Counted from the first letter of the stretch, positions 1 through 9,507 are shown. The stretch is 64,000 bases of DNA from Massilia forsythiae (GCF_012849555.1 NZ_CP051685.1:1426001-1490000), one strand, 5' to 3'. Translations and numbers: made by a program. The notes: a model not told the origin generated them from the sequence alone.

Positions 1-1507
1 CGGTCGAGCTGGCGCAGATGGTGGCCAGGCCGCGGCGCGTGCTGTCCGGGCTGGAACCCGATCCGGTGTTGCACGGCGTGACCGGCGTGTTGGCCGCCGG
101 CAGGCGCGGATTCTGCGCGCGGAAGTCGACCGAGCAACCGCCGTTGACGGTGTTGCAGCCGCCCTTGTCGGCCGAACCGACCGAGCCCATGTTGGTCTGG
201 AACACCACCGGGGTGCCGTCCGGCACCGGGTTGCCGAAGGCGTCGGCCAGCAGCACCTGCAGGCGGGTGGCCGGCACGGTCGGGCTGCTGTCGATGCTCC
301 AGCCCTCGACGTTGAAGGAACCCGTGCTCAGCGAGAACGAGCGCTGTACCGGCAGGCCGGTGGTGACGACGATCGAGTCGGACAGGGTCGAGATGTCGGC
401 GCCGCCGCCCGTGGCGGTGCCCGGCAGGGTCGCCTGCACGCGGAACGAGGTCGGCGTGCTGCCCGAATTGACGGTGGTGACCACGCTGCCGGTGGCGTCG
501 GTGGTGTCGCTGGCCTTGTTGATGGTGACGTACGGCGAGGCGGTGCTGAAGTTGACCGCCTTGCCGGCCAGGGCGTTGCCGAAGATGTCGACCACCTTGA
601 AGCTCAGGGTCGCGGTTTCGGTGCGGCCGTTGCCGCCCTGGCCCTTGATCACGATCGACTGGTTGGTCGGGGTGGCGCTCACGAACTGCACCGAGGCGGC
701 GCTCGGCGGCGCGATGGTCAGGGCGGCGGTGGCGGCCTTCGACACGCCGTCGGCCGAGACCGTGATGGTGTCGTTGTTGGCGCAGCCCTTGTCGCGGTAG
801 ACGGTCTGGGCGGTGCCGTTGTTGGTGGCCACCACGGCCGACAGCGTGGCCTTGCCCGCGGTGACGCAGGCCGAGCTGAAGTTGACGTTGACCTGCTGGT
901 CGGTGTACTTGGCGGAACCGGCCAGCACGTCCACCGACAGCACGGTGGAGCCGTAGGCCTGCAGGCTGGCCGGGGATGCCGACAGCGTGCCGAACGACAG
1001 CGTGGTGGCGCCGACCGAATAGTTGCCGGTGCCGGTGACGGCGCTGCCGGCCACGCTGCTGCTGGCGGTGACAGTGCCGGCGCCGCCGGCGCCCAGGCTG
1101 GCGGCGCGCAGGGTGACGCTGGCCACGCCGCTGGCGTCGGTCAGCGCGGTGCCGGCGCTGGGCGTGAAGGTGGCCAACGTGGCGTCGGTGGCGAAGGTGA
1201 CGATCGCGTTCGGCACCGGTTTCTTGTCCTTGTCCAGCACGGTCGCCTTGACCGTCAGCGGGGTGGGGCCGGTGAGCGCGTTGCTGGCGCTGCCGCCGGC
1301 ATTGGTGAAGGCCACGCTGACGGTCGGGGCCGCGGTCACGGCGGTGCCGGTGCCGCTGGAGCCGCTGCCGCTGCTGCCGGTCACGCTGCCGGGATTGCCG
1401 CCGCCGCCGCCGCAGGCGCTCAGCAGCAGCGCTGCCATGAGCGCAGTGACTTGTACGGTAACGCGGGCGCCGCGACGGCGCGTGGACTGTTGGTTGACGT
1501 TTTTCAT
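1..1507 (-). CDS. Ig-like (Big-1 type) repeat lipoprotein, C-terminus cut by window start
   Basis: The reading frame starts at the ATG at 1507 and is still open at base 1 (502 codons seen). Residues 16-31 form a signal peptide ending in a lipobox (LSA|C32), followed by a Gly-rich linker, so it should be a lipid-anchored envelope protein. The rest is Ser/Thr/Val/Ala-rich beta-sandwich-like repeats of about 100 residues. They carry phrases such as DxxGNPVPDG and DASGVASVT that are typical of bacterial Ig-like (invasin/intimin Big-1) domains. It lies 66 bp downstream of pilQ on the same strand and could be read through from the pil operon. Its role is unknown; an adhesin or surface-scaffold role is inferred from the domain type only. 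The Cys pairs in the later repeats may form disulfides. Confidence 0.8.
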   Translation of the reverse strand, partial: MKNVNQQSTRRRGARVTVQVTALMAALLLSACGGGGGNPGSVTGSSGSGSSGTGTAVTAAPTVSVAFTNAGGSASNALTGPTPLTVKATVLDKDKKPVPNAIVTFATDATLATFTPSAGTALTDASGVASVTLRAASLGAGGAGTVTASSSVAGSAVTGTGNYSVGATTLSFGTLSASPASLQAYGSTVLSVDVLAGSAKYTDQQVNVNFSSACVTAGKATLSAVVATNNGTAQTVYRDKGCANNDTITVSADGVSKAATAALTIAPPSAASVQFVSATPTNQSIVIKGQGGNGRTETATLSFKVVDIFGNALAGKAVNFSTASPYVTINKASDTTDATGSVVTTVNSGSTPTSFRVQATLPGTATGGGADISTLSDSIVVTTGLPVQRSFSLSTGSFNVEGWSIDSSPTVPATRLQVLLADAFGNPVPDGTPVVFQTNMGSVGSADKGGCNTVNGGCSVDFRAQNPRLPAANTPVTPCNTGSGSSPDSTRRGLATICASST

Positions 1508-1572
1508 CTCATTACTTGTTGTTGGTTATTCTTGAAACCGCCGCCCTGGCCGGGCGCCGGCACATCCATCGT

Positions 1573-3717
1573 TCAGTGCGCGCCCTGCACCCGCTCGGCC
1601 ACGATCTTCGGCGTGATGAACACCAGCAGCTCGGTCTTGCTGTTGGCGCGCGAGGTGGTCTTGAACAGGTTGCCGACCACCGGGATGCTGCCCAGCACCG
1701 GCACCTGGGTCGCGTTGTTGGTCTCGCTCTGTTGGTAGATACCGCCCAGCACCACGGTGCCGCCGTTTTCCACCATCACCTTGGTCTTCACGTGCTGGGT
1801 GTTGATGGCGAAGCCGGCGGTGGTGCTTTCTCCCTTCGAATCCTTGGCCACGTCGACGTCCAGCACCACGTTGCCGTCCGGGGTCACCTGCGGCGTGACT
1901 TCCAGGCGCAGGTTGGCCTTCTTGAAGGTGATGGACGTCGCGCCGCTGCTGGTGGCCTGCTGGTACGGCAGCTCGACGCCCTGCTCGATCACGGCCGGGA
2001 CGTTGTCCTCGGTGACCACGCGCGGGCTGGAAATGATCTTGCCCTTGCCGTCCGCTTCCAGCGCCGACAGTTCCAGGTTCAGGAAGCGGTTGGCCGCCGA
2101 CGAGAACAGGGAAAAGGCGATGCTGCTCGGGTTGGAACCGTTGATGGCGGCGGCCGGCAGGTTGACCAGCGTGCTGTTGGTATAGCCGTCGCCGTTGTCC
2201 GGCGTCTGGCCGGTCACCTGGCCGATGCCGGTCAGGTTGCCGCCCACCGCCACGCGCTGGTTGCCGTTGATGGCGTAGCCGCTGTCGCCGCCGCGCAGGG
2301 TGCGCAGGTCGGCGAAGCCCAGCTTGGCGCCGAGGTTGCGCGAAAAGCCGTCGTTGGCCTCGACCAGGCGCGCCTCCACCAGCACCTGCTTGGTGGCGAT
2401 GTCGACCTTGGTGATCAGCTTGCGGATGTCTTCCAGGCGCGCCGCGATGTCGGTCACGAACAGCTGGTTGGTGCGCGGATCGATGATGGCGCTGCCGCGC
2501 TTGGACAGCACGCGGTTGCGGCTGCCGTCGCCGGTCGCGGCGCCGTTCTGGTCCAGGCCGAACACGGTGCGGAATGCCTCCGCCTTCTGGTAGTTCAGCT
2601 GGAAGATCTCGGAGCGCAGCGGTTCCAGGTCGGCGATCTGCGCCTTCTGTTCCAGCTCCAGCTTTTCCTTGGTCAGCAATTCCTCGCGCGGCGCGATCCA
2701 CAGCACGCTGCCGTTCTTGCGCATGTCCAGGCCCTTGGCCTGCAGCACCACGTCGAGCGCCTGGTCCCACGGCACGTCCTTCAGGCGCAGCGTCAGGTTG
2801 CCGCTGACGGAATCGCTGGTGATGATGTTCAGGCTCGAGATGTCGGCGATCGCCTGCAGCGCCGCGCGCACCTCGACGTTCTGGAAGTTGAACGACAGCT
2901 TTTCGCCGCGGTAGCCCTGGCCGCCGCCGCCGCCCGGGCGGTTCGGGTCTTCCTTGACCGGCTTGACGTCGATGACCAGCTGGGTGTCGCTCTGGTAGAC
3001 GCTCTGCTCCCAGTTGCCTTGCGTGTCGATCGCCATGCGCACCGTGTCGCCCTGGGACGTGGTGGTGATGCGCGACACCGGGGTGCCGAAGTCGGTCACG
3101 TCCAGGCGCCGGCGCAGCGTGGCCGGCACGCCACTCTTGAGGAAGTCGACCAGGATCCGGTTGCCGGCCTGGCGCACGTCGACCGCCACCTGGTTGTTGG
3201 GCAGGCCGACCACGATGCGTCCTTCCCCGTTGCTGCCGCGGCGGAAGTCGAGGTCGCGCAGCAGCGCCGGCGCGGCCGGCGCGCCGGTGAAGTCTGGCGC
3301 AGCCTTGACGGCGGGCGCACCCGCGGCGGCGCCGCTGCCTTCCACGGTGACGACCACCGACTTGCCGTCGATCGCGGCGCTGTAGTTCAGCGGCCGCTTG
3401 AGGTTCAGCACCAGGCGCGTGCGCTCGCCGGCCTGCACCACGTTCACGCCGCGCACGTCGCCCAGGTTGATGTCCTCGGCGTTCCTGCCGGTGGCGTTGC
3501 CGGTGGCGCCGAAGTCGAGCGCGATGCGCGACGGATTGGTGATCGCAAAGCCGATCGGCAGCGCCTTCGGTGCTTCCTTCATCGCCACGTTGATGACGAC
3601 GTTGCCGCCCTGCTGGTTGGCGCGGATCGATTCGATCGCATTTTCCAGTGCCAGGGCATTGCCTGCGGCGCCCAGCGCCAGCAACAGCGCGCACGCCGTC
3701 GGTCCGAATCGGGTCAT
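1573..3717 (-). CDS. pilQ: Type IV pilus secretin PilQ
   Basis: This is the outer-membrane secretin channel through which the type IV pilus emerges. The protein is 714 aa from the ATG at 3717, with a signal peptide ending at ALA around residue 23. Two AMIN domains (peptidoglycan-binding; about residues 25-120 and 165-270) precede the STN/N0 domain (starting near YRGEKLSFNFQNVEVRAALQ, about residue 280), an N1 domain and the secretin beta-barrel. The barrel ends with the usual LVFITPKIVAER tail. The start overlaps the pilP stop by ATGA (3714-3717), which indicates translational coupling. It is the last gene of pilMNOPQ. The length is normal for betaproteobacterial PilQ. Confidence 0.96.
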   Translation of the reverse strand: MTRFGPTACALLLALGAAGNALALENAIESIRANQQGGNVVINVAMKEAPKALPIGFAITNPSRIALDFGATGNATGRNAEDINLGDVRGVNVVQAGERTRLVLNLKRPLNYSAAIDGKSVVVTVEGSGAAAGAPAVKAAPDFTGAPAAPALLRDLDFRRGSNGEGRIVVGLPNNQVAVDVRQAGNRILVDFLKSGVPATLRRRLDVTDFGTPVSRITTTSQGDTVRMAIDTQGNWEQSVYQSDTQLVIDVKPVKEDPNRPGGGGGQGYRGEKLSFNFQNVEVRAALQAIADISSLNIITSDSVSGNLTLRLKDVPWDQALDVVLQAKGLDMRKNGSVLWIAPREELLTKEKLELEQKAQIADLEPLRSEIFQLNYQKAEAFRTVFGLDQNGAATGDGSRNRVLSKRGSAIIDPRTNQLFVTDIAARLEDIRKLITKVDIATKQVLVEARLVEANDGFSRNLGAKLGFADLRTLRGGDSGYAINGNQRVAVGGNLTGIGQVTGQTPDNGDGYTNSTLVNLPAAAINGSNPSSIAFSLFSSAANRFLNLELSALEADGKGKIISSPRVVTEDNVPAVIEQGVELPYQQATSSGATSITFKKANLRLEVTPQVTPDGNVVLDVDVAKDSKGESTTAGFAINTQHVKTKVMVENGGTVVLGGIYQQSETNNATQVPVLGSIPVVGNLFKTTSRANSKTELLVFITPKIVAERVQGAH

Positions 3718-4256
3718 TGTCCTGTCTCCTTGCTCTGCAGCTCCAGCTTCGCCATGCGCTCGGTCCACTCGCCGGCGGCGTCCTGCACCACTTCACGGAT
3801 GTTCACGGCATCGTCCGTCACGCGGGTGACGACGCCGAAGTTCTGGCCGATCCTCTGGCCGGCGCGCACCTGGTACAGCGCGCGGTCGATCTGCACCAGC
3901 GCATAGCCGGCGCCGCCCTTCTGCATGGTGCCGACCATGCGCATGGTGTCGAGCGGGAAGGTCTCCAGCAGTTCGCGCGGGCGGCGCGTGTCCGGCTGGT
4001 TGGGGTTGGTCGAGGCGGCGGCCGCCTTGGCCAGTTCGCCCAGCAGCTTGTTCTGGCTGAACGGATCGACCGCTTCCTTGGCGCCGTAGGCGTAAGGGAT
4101 GAAATCCTTCGGCTCGGGCAGCGGCTTGACCTTGGGATGGGTGTCGCGCTGGACCTGCGTCATCCATTCGCGCACTTCCTGCACGTCACTGTCGCCGCAG
4201 CCGACCAGCAGCAGCGCGGCCAGTGCGGCCGCGCCCATGGTATGCGCGCGCATCAT
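3714..4256 (-). CDS. pilP: Type IV pilus inner-membrane lipoprotein PilP
   Basis: A 180-aa lipoprotein that links the PilN/PilO inner-membrane ring to the PilQ secretin. The signal peptide ends in a lipobox LVG|C20. The C-terminal half is the PilP beta-sandwich that contacts PilQ N0 (about residues 95-170, from the LDTMRMVGTM region through VTRVTDDAVNIREVV). The start is the first of two adjacent ATG codons at 4256; it overlaps the pilO TGA at 4253. A longer upstream extension in the same frame runs through pilO and is not the gene. Confidence 0.95.
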   Translation of the reverse strand: MMRAHTMGAAALAALLLVGCGDSDVQEVREWMTQVQRDTHPKVKPLPEPKDFIPYAYGAKEAVDPFSQNKLLGELAKAAAASTNPNQPDTRRPRELLETFPLDTMRMVGTMQKGGAGYALVQIDRALYQVRAGQRIGQNFGVVTRVTDDAVNIREVVQDAAGEWTERMAKLELQSKETGQ

Positions 4257-4936
4257 GCCTGGCCTCCGTTGGCGCCGGCGGCACCCTTCTTCTTGGCCGC
4301 CTTGCGCGCCTTGGACTGGGCGTCCAGTTCGTCCTGGTCGAGGTAGCGGAAGGTCTTGGCGACCGCGTCCAGCGACAGGCCGCCATCCTTGCCGGTGGTG
4401 AGCGACAGATTGTTCAGGGTGACGATGCGCGGCATCTTCGCCATGTCGGCGGCGAACTCGCCGATGTCGTGGTAGCTGCCGCTGACCTTGATGTCGATCG
4501 GCAGCTCGGCATAGTAATCCTTGACCACCACCTGGCCCGGCTTGAACAGCTCGAACTGCAGGCCGCGCCCGAGGCCGGCCTGGTTGATGTCGGACAGCAG
4601 CGCGGCCATCTCGGCCTTGCTGGGCAACTGCTTTTCCAGGCGCTCGACGTAGCGGTTGACCTGCTGCTGCTGGGCTTCCAGCGCGTCCAGGTTGATCGCC
4701 TGCGCCATCTTGCCCTTGTAGTCCTCGCGCAGCTTGACTTCTTGCTGCGCCAGGGTTTCCTGCTCCTCGAACTGGCCGCTCCAGTAAAAGAAATAGCCGA
4801 GGCCGAGCACCGCCGCCATCACGCCGGCCGCGCACAGCAGGCGCGGCGCCAGCGGCCACAGGCCCGGATGGCGTCCCTGCAAGCCCTCGAACTGGACCGC
4901 CAGGTCGGCGCCCCACTGTTTCAGGTCGATGTTCAT
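4253..4936 (-). CDS. pilO: Type IV pilus inner-membrane protein PilO
   Basis: A 227-aa bitopic membrane protein with a short cytoplasmic N-terminus, one transmembrane helix (about residues 33-52), a periplasmic coiled coil (about 55-110) and a ferredoxin-like domain. It pairs with PilN to form the alignment subcomplex. The Lys/Ala-rich C-terminal tail (KARKAAKKKGAAGANGG) is probably disordered. The ATG at 4936 overlaps the pilN TGA at 4933, and the stop overlaps the pilP start. Confidence 0.95.
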   Translation of the reverse strand: MNIDLKQWGADLAVQFEGLQGRHPGLWPLAPRLLCAAGVMAAVLGLGYFFYWSGQFEEQETLAQQEVKLREDYKGKMAQAINLDALEAQQQQVNRYVERLEKQLPSKAEMAALLSDINQAGLGRGLQFELFKPGQVVVKDYYAELPIDIKVSGSYHDIGEFAADMAKMPRIVTLNNLSLTTGKDGGLSLDAVAKTFRYLDQDELDAQSKARKAAKKKGAAGANGGQA

Positions 4937-5568
4937 GGATGCGCTCCCGCCGCGGCCACCTTGGCGCCGTCCGCCGCCGCGGCGCCCGGCTTGCCGTTCT
5001 CGTCCTTCTCGCGGGCGCGCTTGATCGCCACGCCCAGGGTGAATTCCACGACCTTGCGGCCGGTCTTGCTCTGCGCCAGCGGCACCGCGCGCACCTCGGT
5101 CAGGTCGGGGCGCTCCAGCCACGGCGAATTGCCGGACAGGTTGCGCAGCAGTTCCGCCACCCGCTCCTGCGACTGGGCATAGCCGTTCAGCAGCACCTTC
5201 TGCCCTTCCTGTTTAAAACCTTTCAGGTACACGCCTTCCGGGGTCTGGCGCACCAGTTCATCGAGCAGGTAGACCGGCTGGTTGCGGTCGCCCTGCAGGT
5301 CCTCGACCGCCTGCTGGCGCGCCTTGAGCGCCTCGATCTCGGACTTCAGGGTGGCGATCTTGGCGATCTTCTTGTCGAGTTCGGCATTCGCGTTGCGCAG
5401 CACCAGGTTGCGCTCGTTCTGGATCGCGATGCGGCTGGCGTTGTAGCCGCCGATCATCAGCACCAGCGCGGCGCCGGCCAGCGCGCCCAGCGCCATCAGC
5501 GCCACGAAGGCGGTGCGCTTCTGCTTGCGCTTGGCTTCCCGGTGGGGAAGCAGGTTAATCCGGATCAT
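4933..5568 (-). CDS. pilN: Type IV pilus inner-membrane protein PilN
   Basis: A 211-aa bitopic protein. It opens with MIRINLLPHRE, the conserved INLLP motif that docks into the cytoplasmic actin-like PilM. A transmembrane helix follows (about residues 21-43), then a periplasmic coiled coil and a ferredoxin-like fold. The C-terminus is Ala-rich. The start overlaps the pilM stop (ATGA, 5565-5568), so the whole pilM-Q set is translationally coupled. Confidence 0.96.
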   Translation of the reverse strand: MIRINLLPHREAKRKQKRTAFVALMALGALAGAALVLMIGGYNASRIAIQNERNLVLRNANAELDKKIAKIATLKSEIEALKARQQAVEDLQGDRNQPVYLLDELVRQTPEGVYLKGFKQEGQKVLLNGYAQSQERVAELLRNLSGNSPWLERPDLTEVRAVPLAQSKTGRKVVEFTLGVAIKRAREKDENGKPGAAAADGAKVAAAGAHP

Positions 5569-6650
5569 CAGCCGAACCTCCGCAGCGCCAGGCCGCAGGC
5601 GACCAGGTAGCCGGGCGCCTCGGTGCGCAGCTGCTGTTCGCGCACGGCCGGCCCCATCTGCATGCCGGCGAACGGCGACACCAGCGCGCTGGCGATGCGG
5701 GTGCGGCCGGCGATGATGTCGAGCAGGCCGGGCAAGGCGGCGCAGCCGCCGGCCAGGTAGAGCTGGTCGATGCGGGTGTACGGGGTCGAGGTATAGAAGA
5801 ACTGGATCGCGCGCGTGACTTCCAGCGCGGCGTTTTCCAGGAACGGCGCCAGCACCTCGGCGCCGTAGCTGTCGGGCAGGTCGTGCGCCTTCTTGCGCGC
5901 TTCGGCTTCCTCGAAGGACATGCCGTAGGCGCGCACGATGTCCTGGGTCAGCTGGACGCCGCCGAACGGCTGCTCGCGCTCGTAGACGGTGTCGCCGTCC
6001 TGCAGCACCGAGATGTGGGTCGACTGCGCGCCGATCTGGAACAGCGCCACGATGCGCTGCCCGGCGCCGGCCTTGGCGTCCGCGCCCTCGGTGGCGCGGT
6101 GCATGGCGGCGCGCGCCGCGTACGATTCGATGTCCATCACGGTGGCCGTCAAGCCGGCCGCTTCGGCGATGGCGACGCGGTCCTCGACCTTTTCGCGGCG
6201 CGCCGCCGCCAGCATCACTTCCATGTCGTCGAGCGAGTTGGCGGCCGGGCCGATCACGTCGAAGTCCAGGCTGACCTCGTCCAGCGCGAACGGGATGTAC
6301 TGGCTGGCCTCGGACTCGACCTGCACTTCGAGCTGGTCTTCCTGCAGGCCGGCCGGCAGGATGATCTTCTTGGTGATGACGGCCGCCGGCGGCATGCCGA
6401 GCGCGACCTGCCGGATCTTGCTGCCGCTTTTCTTCCACACGCGCAGCAGCGCATCCGATACCGCCTCGATGTTCTCGATATTGCCGTCGACCACGGCGCC
6501 GCGCGGCAGCGGCTCGGCCGCATAGCGCTCCAGGCGCAGCACGCCCTTGCCGGCGTCGGCCAGTTCCACCAGGCGGACGCCGGACGTGCTGATGTCGACC
6601 CCGATCAACGGCGGGCTGGACTGTCCGAACAAGGAACCTAGACTGATCAC
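5568..6650 (-). CDS. pilM: Type IV pilus actin-like assembly ATPase PilM
   Basis: A cytoplasmic actin-fold ATP-binding protein that caps the PilN N-terminus. It is 360 aa from a GTG start at 6650. I chose this start because an AGGAG sequence lies 7 bases upstream and because the family normally begins ISLGSLFG...PPLIGVDIS, with GVDIS as the phosphate-1 loop. Another GTG 63 bases further upstream has no ribosome-binding site. An LAGGCAALPGL motif near residue 290 matches the adenosine loop. First gene of pilMNOPQ, divergent from mrcA. Confidence 0.94.
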   Translation of the reverse strand: MISLGSLFGQSSPPLIGVDISTSGVRLVELADAGKGVLRLERYAAEPLPRGAVVDGNIENIEAVSDALLRVWKKSGSKIRQVALGMPPAAVITKKIILPAGLQEDQLEVQVESEASQYIPFALDEVSLDFDVIGPAANSLDDMEVMLAAARREKVEDRVAIAEAAGLTATVMDIESYAARAAMHRATEGADAKAGAGQRIVALFQIGAQSTHISVLQDGDTVYEREQPFGGVQLTQDIVRAYGMSFEEAEARKKAHDLPDSYGAEVLAPFLENAALEVTRAIQFFYTSTPYTRIDQLYLAGGCAALPGLLDIIAGRTRIASALVSPFAGMQMGPAVREQQLRTEAPGYLVACGLALRRFG

Positions 6651-6834
6651 GAGCGCACTCCTGGTTGCTGCTGCCGCGTTCCCTGCGGAACGGCTCTGGA
6701 AAACATCGAACACCGCGCGGCCACGCTGCCGTACACTCGGTGGTCCGGGTTCACGATTGAAGGCCCGCGAGGGGAAGTTGAAAAACCGTTATCAAACAAC
6801 GGTCCGGGTGAATTGGGTTAAGGCAATACGTTGG

Positions 6835-6863
6835 ATCGTAGCAATAGTGATGACTACAGACAA
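6835..6863 (-). promoter_or_regulatory. Putative sigma-70 promoter of pilMNOPQ
   Basis: On the minus strand TTGTCT (-35, 6858-6863) and TACGAT (-10, 6835-6840) are separated by exactly 17 bp, about 185 bp upstream of the pilM GTG. Each box matches 4 of 6 consensus bases. This lies in the 382-bp divergent region 6651-7032, which is locally AT-richer than the genes and otherwise has no coding potential I can defend. Confidence 0.45.
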
Positions 6864-6998
6864 GAAATTTCTATACGGGAACATCAGTAAACGAAGCGGG
6901 AAAACGACACAGTTTCACTCTGTGCCACAACTGTCTTGCCGCTCTTTCCACACCTGTTGTGCAGGTGTCATGCATGTGAATCCACACTGGGTGTGACA

Positions 6999-7004
6999 TA
7001 TAAT
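6999..7004 (+). promoter_or_regulatory. Putative -10 element of mrcA
   Basis: A perfect TATAAT lies 29 bp before the mrcA ATG. No good -35 hexamer sits at the correct spacing (TGTGAA at 6975-6980 is the nearest), so only the -10 is claimed. Confidence 0.4.
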
Positions 7005-7032
7005 CGGCTGATCCATAAAGCGATTATCACGA

Positions 7033-9402
7033 ATGAAATCTTCCCGACCCGGGGCGTCCGCGTCCGCGCCGCCGCCCGAACCGCGCAACCGCAAACAACG
7101 TCCTCAGCACACGCCGCAACGCATCCTCCTGACCCTGCTCGCCGGCCTGGTCGGCCTGGGGGCGTGCGGCGTGCTGGTGGTGGTGTTCGCGCTGGCGATG
7201 GCCTATCCGAACCTGCCGGCGCTGGACACGCTCACCGATTACCGCCCCAAGATGCCGCTGCGGATCTTCACCGCGGACAACGTGCTGATCGGCGAATTCG
7301 GCGAGGAACGGCGCACGCTGGTGCACTTCAAGGACATCCCGGACGTCATGAAGAAGGCGGTGCTGTCGATCGAGGACGACCGTTTCTACGAGCACGGCGG
7401 CGTCGACTACTGGGGCATCCTGCGCGCGGCCGTGCACAACGCCGGCGGCGGCGCGCGCCAGGGCGCCTCCACCATCACCCAGCAGGTGGCGCGCAACTTC
7501 TTCCTGTCGAGCGAGCAGACCCTCAAGCGCAAGGCCTACGAAGCGCTGCTGGCCTGGAAGATCGAGAAGAACCTCACCAAGGACCAGATCCTCGAGGTCT
7601 ACATGAACCAGATCTACCTGGGCCAGCGCGCCTTCGGCTTCTCGTCGGCGGCCCAGATCTACTTCGGCAAGGACCTGCGCGACATCAGCGTGGCGGAAGC
7701 GGCCATGCTGGCCGGCCTGCCCAAGGCGCCCTCGGCCTACAACCCGGTGGTCAACCCGAAGCGCGCGCGCCAGCGCCAGCAGTACATCCTGCAGCGCATG
7801 CATTCGCTCGGCTACATCACCGACGCCCAGTACGCCCAGGCCAAGGACGAGGAACTCAAGATCAAGACCGACAGCACCGCGTTCGGCGTACATGCCGAGT
7901 ACGTGGCCGAGATGGCGCGCCAGCTGGTCTACGAGCAGTTCAAGGAAGACACCTATACGCGCGGCCTGAACGTGTTCACCACCATTACCAAGGCCGACCA
8001 GGACGCCGCCTACCTGGCGCTGCGCCGCGGCGTGATGGACTACGAACGCCGCCATACCTACCGCGGCCCGGAAAAATACATCGAGATCCCGAAGGCCAAG
8101 GGCGAAGCCGACGAAGCCATCGAGGCCGAGCTGGCCGAACACCCGGACTCGGACGACATCGTGGCCGCCATCGTGCTGCAGGCCGCGCCCAGCGCCGTGA
8201 CGGCGGTGCTGGCCTCGGGCGAGGAAATCCGCATCACGGGTTCCGGCCTGTCGTTCGCCCAGGGCTGGCTGTCGCCCAAGGCGGCGGAAACGCGGCGCAT
8301 CCGGCGCGGCGCGGTGATCCGCGTCAGTCAGGACGGCGGCTCCTCGTGGAGCATCACCCAGCTGCCGGAAGTCGAATCGGCCTTCGTCGCGGTCGACCCT
8401 AGCGACGGCAAGATCCGCGCGCTGATCGGCGGCTTCGACTTCAACCGCAACAAGTTCAACCACGTGACGCAGGCCTGGCGCCAGCCCGGCTCCTCGTTCA
8501 AGCCGTTCATCTATTCGGCCTCGCTGGAGCGCGGCTTTTCGCCGGCCACCGTGATCAACGACGCCCCGATCTCGTTCGACGCCGGCGCCACCGGCGGCCA
8601 GGCCTGGGAGCCGAAGAACTACGACAACAAGTACGAAGGCCCGATGACGATGCGGCGCGGCCTGACCAAGTCGAAGAACATGATCTCGATCCGCATCCTC
8701 AACAAGATCGGCGCGCGCTACGGCCAGGAATACGCGACCCGCTTCGGCTTCGATTCCGAGCGCAACCCGCCCTACCTGACGCTGGCGCTGGGCGCCGGCT
8801 CGACCAACCCGCTGCAGATGGCCGGCGCCTATTCGGTGTTCGCCAACGGCGGCTACCGCGTCAGCCCGTACGTGATCTCGAAGGTGACCGATGCCGACGG
8901 CAAGATCCTGTCCGAGGCGCGCCCCGAGCGCGCCGGCGTCGAGGCCAACCGCGTGATCGACGAGCGCAACGCCTTTTTGATGGACAGCATGCTCAAGGAC
9001 GTGGTGCGCTACGGCACCGCGGTGAAGGCGGCTCAGACCCTGAAGCGCCCCGACCTGTCCGGCAAGACCGGCACCACCAACGATTCCTTCGACGCCTGGT
9101 TCGCCGGCTACCAGCCGCACCTGGTCGGCATCGCCTGGATCGGCTACGACCAGCCGCGCAACCTGGGCAACAAGGAAACCGGCGGCGGCCTGGCGCTGCC
9201 GATCTGGATCGGCTTCATGCAAAAGGCGCTGAAGAACGAGCCGGTGGTCGAGCGACCGGTGCCGGCGGGCCTGGTGCAGTTCGGCGACGAGTATTACTAT
9301 GCCGAGAACCCGCCGGGCACCGGGGTGCAGTCGCTCGACGTCGGCGTGCCGCCGCCGGCCGAGCAAAAGACGCGCGACGCGGTGCGCAACGACCTGTTCT
9401 GA
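7033..9402 (+). CDS. mrcA: Penicillin-binding protein 1A (bifunctional peptidoglycan synthase)
   Basis: A class A PBP that polymerises and cross-links peptidoglycan. 789 aa. Cytoplasmic N-terminus, then one transmembrane helix (about residues 31-56). The glycosyltransferase domain carries EDDRFYEHGG (about 112-121) and QGASTITQQVARN. An OB-like insert follows, then the transpeptidase with SSFK (nucleophile S487, K490), SKN and KTGT (K678). Its position divergent from pilM is a common proteobacterial arrangement. All catalytic motifs are intact. Confidence 0.97.
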   Translation: MKSSRPGASASAPPPEPRNRKQRPQHTPQRILLTLLAGLVGLGACGVLVVVFALAMAYPNLPALDTLTDYRPKMPLRIFTADNVLIGEFGEERRTLVHFKDIPDVMKKAVLSIEDDRFYEHGGVDYWGILRAAVHNAGGGARQGASTITQQVARNFFLSSEQTLKRKAYEALLAWKIEKNLTKDQILEVYMNQIYLGQRAFGFSSAAQIYFGKDLRDISVAEAAMLAGLPKAPSAYNPVVNPKRARQRQQYILQRMHSLGYITDAQYAQAKDEELKIKTDSTAFGVHAEYVAEMARQLVYEQFKEDTYTRGLNVFTTITKADQDAAYLALRRGVMDYERRHTYRGPEKYIEIPKAKGEADEAIEAELAEHPDSDDIVAAIVLQAAPSAVTAVLASGEEIRITGSGLSFAQGWLSPKAAETRRIRRGAVIRVSQDGGSSWSITQLPEVESAFVAVDPSDGKIRALIGGFDFNRNKFNHVTQAWRQPGSSFKPFIYSASLERGFSPATVINDAPISFDAGATGGQAWEPKNYDNKYEGPMTMRRGLTKSKNMISIRILNKIGARYGQEYATRFGFDSERNPPYLTLALGAGSTNPLQMAGAYSVFANGGYRVSPYVISKVTDADGKILSEARPERAGVEANRVIDERNAFLMDSMLKDVVRYGTAVKAAQTLKRPDLSGKTGTTNDSFDAWFAGYQPHLVGIAWIGYDQPRNLGNKETGGGLALPIWIGFMQKALKNEPVVERPVPAGLVQFGDEYYYAENPPGTGVQSLDVGVPPPAEQKTRDAVRNDLF

Positions 9403-9425
9403 CGCGGCCGGTCGCGTAGGGTGGA

Positions 9426-9456
9426 CGTGGCCGGCGCGGCGGCTTTGCCGGCCACG
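9426..9456. repeat. Hairpin in the mrcA/cyaY convergent gap with half of a dispersed repeat
   Basis: A perfect 10-bp stem CGTGGCCGGC/GCCGGCCACG with an 11-nt loop lies between the convergent mrcA and cyaY stops. It is immediately preceded by GTAGGGTGGACG (9416-9427), the same word that forms the perfect palindrome at 28813-28844. No T-run follows, so terminator function is uncertain. Confidence 0.5.
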
Positions 9457-9507
9457 CGTTCACGCATCGTTCGCACAGCGGCGACGCACGCGCCGGCCGC
9501 TACGGCC

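Noticed and set aside
1516-3906. Plus-strand frame of 796 codons opposite pilQ
   Set aside because: Antisense shadow of pilQ and pilP; both real genes have clear domains and coupled starts.
6547-6996. Plus-strand 149-codon frame over the pilM/mrcA divergent region
   Set aside because: It overlaps the pilM N-terminus and the promoter region and has no recognisable domain or ribosome-binding site.
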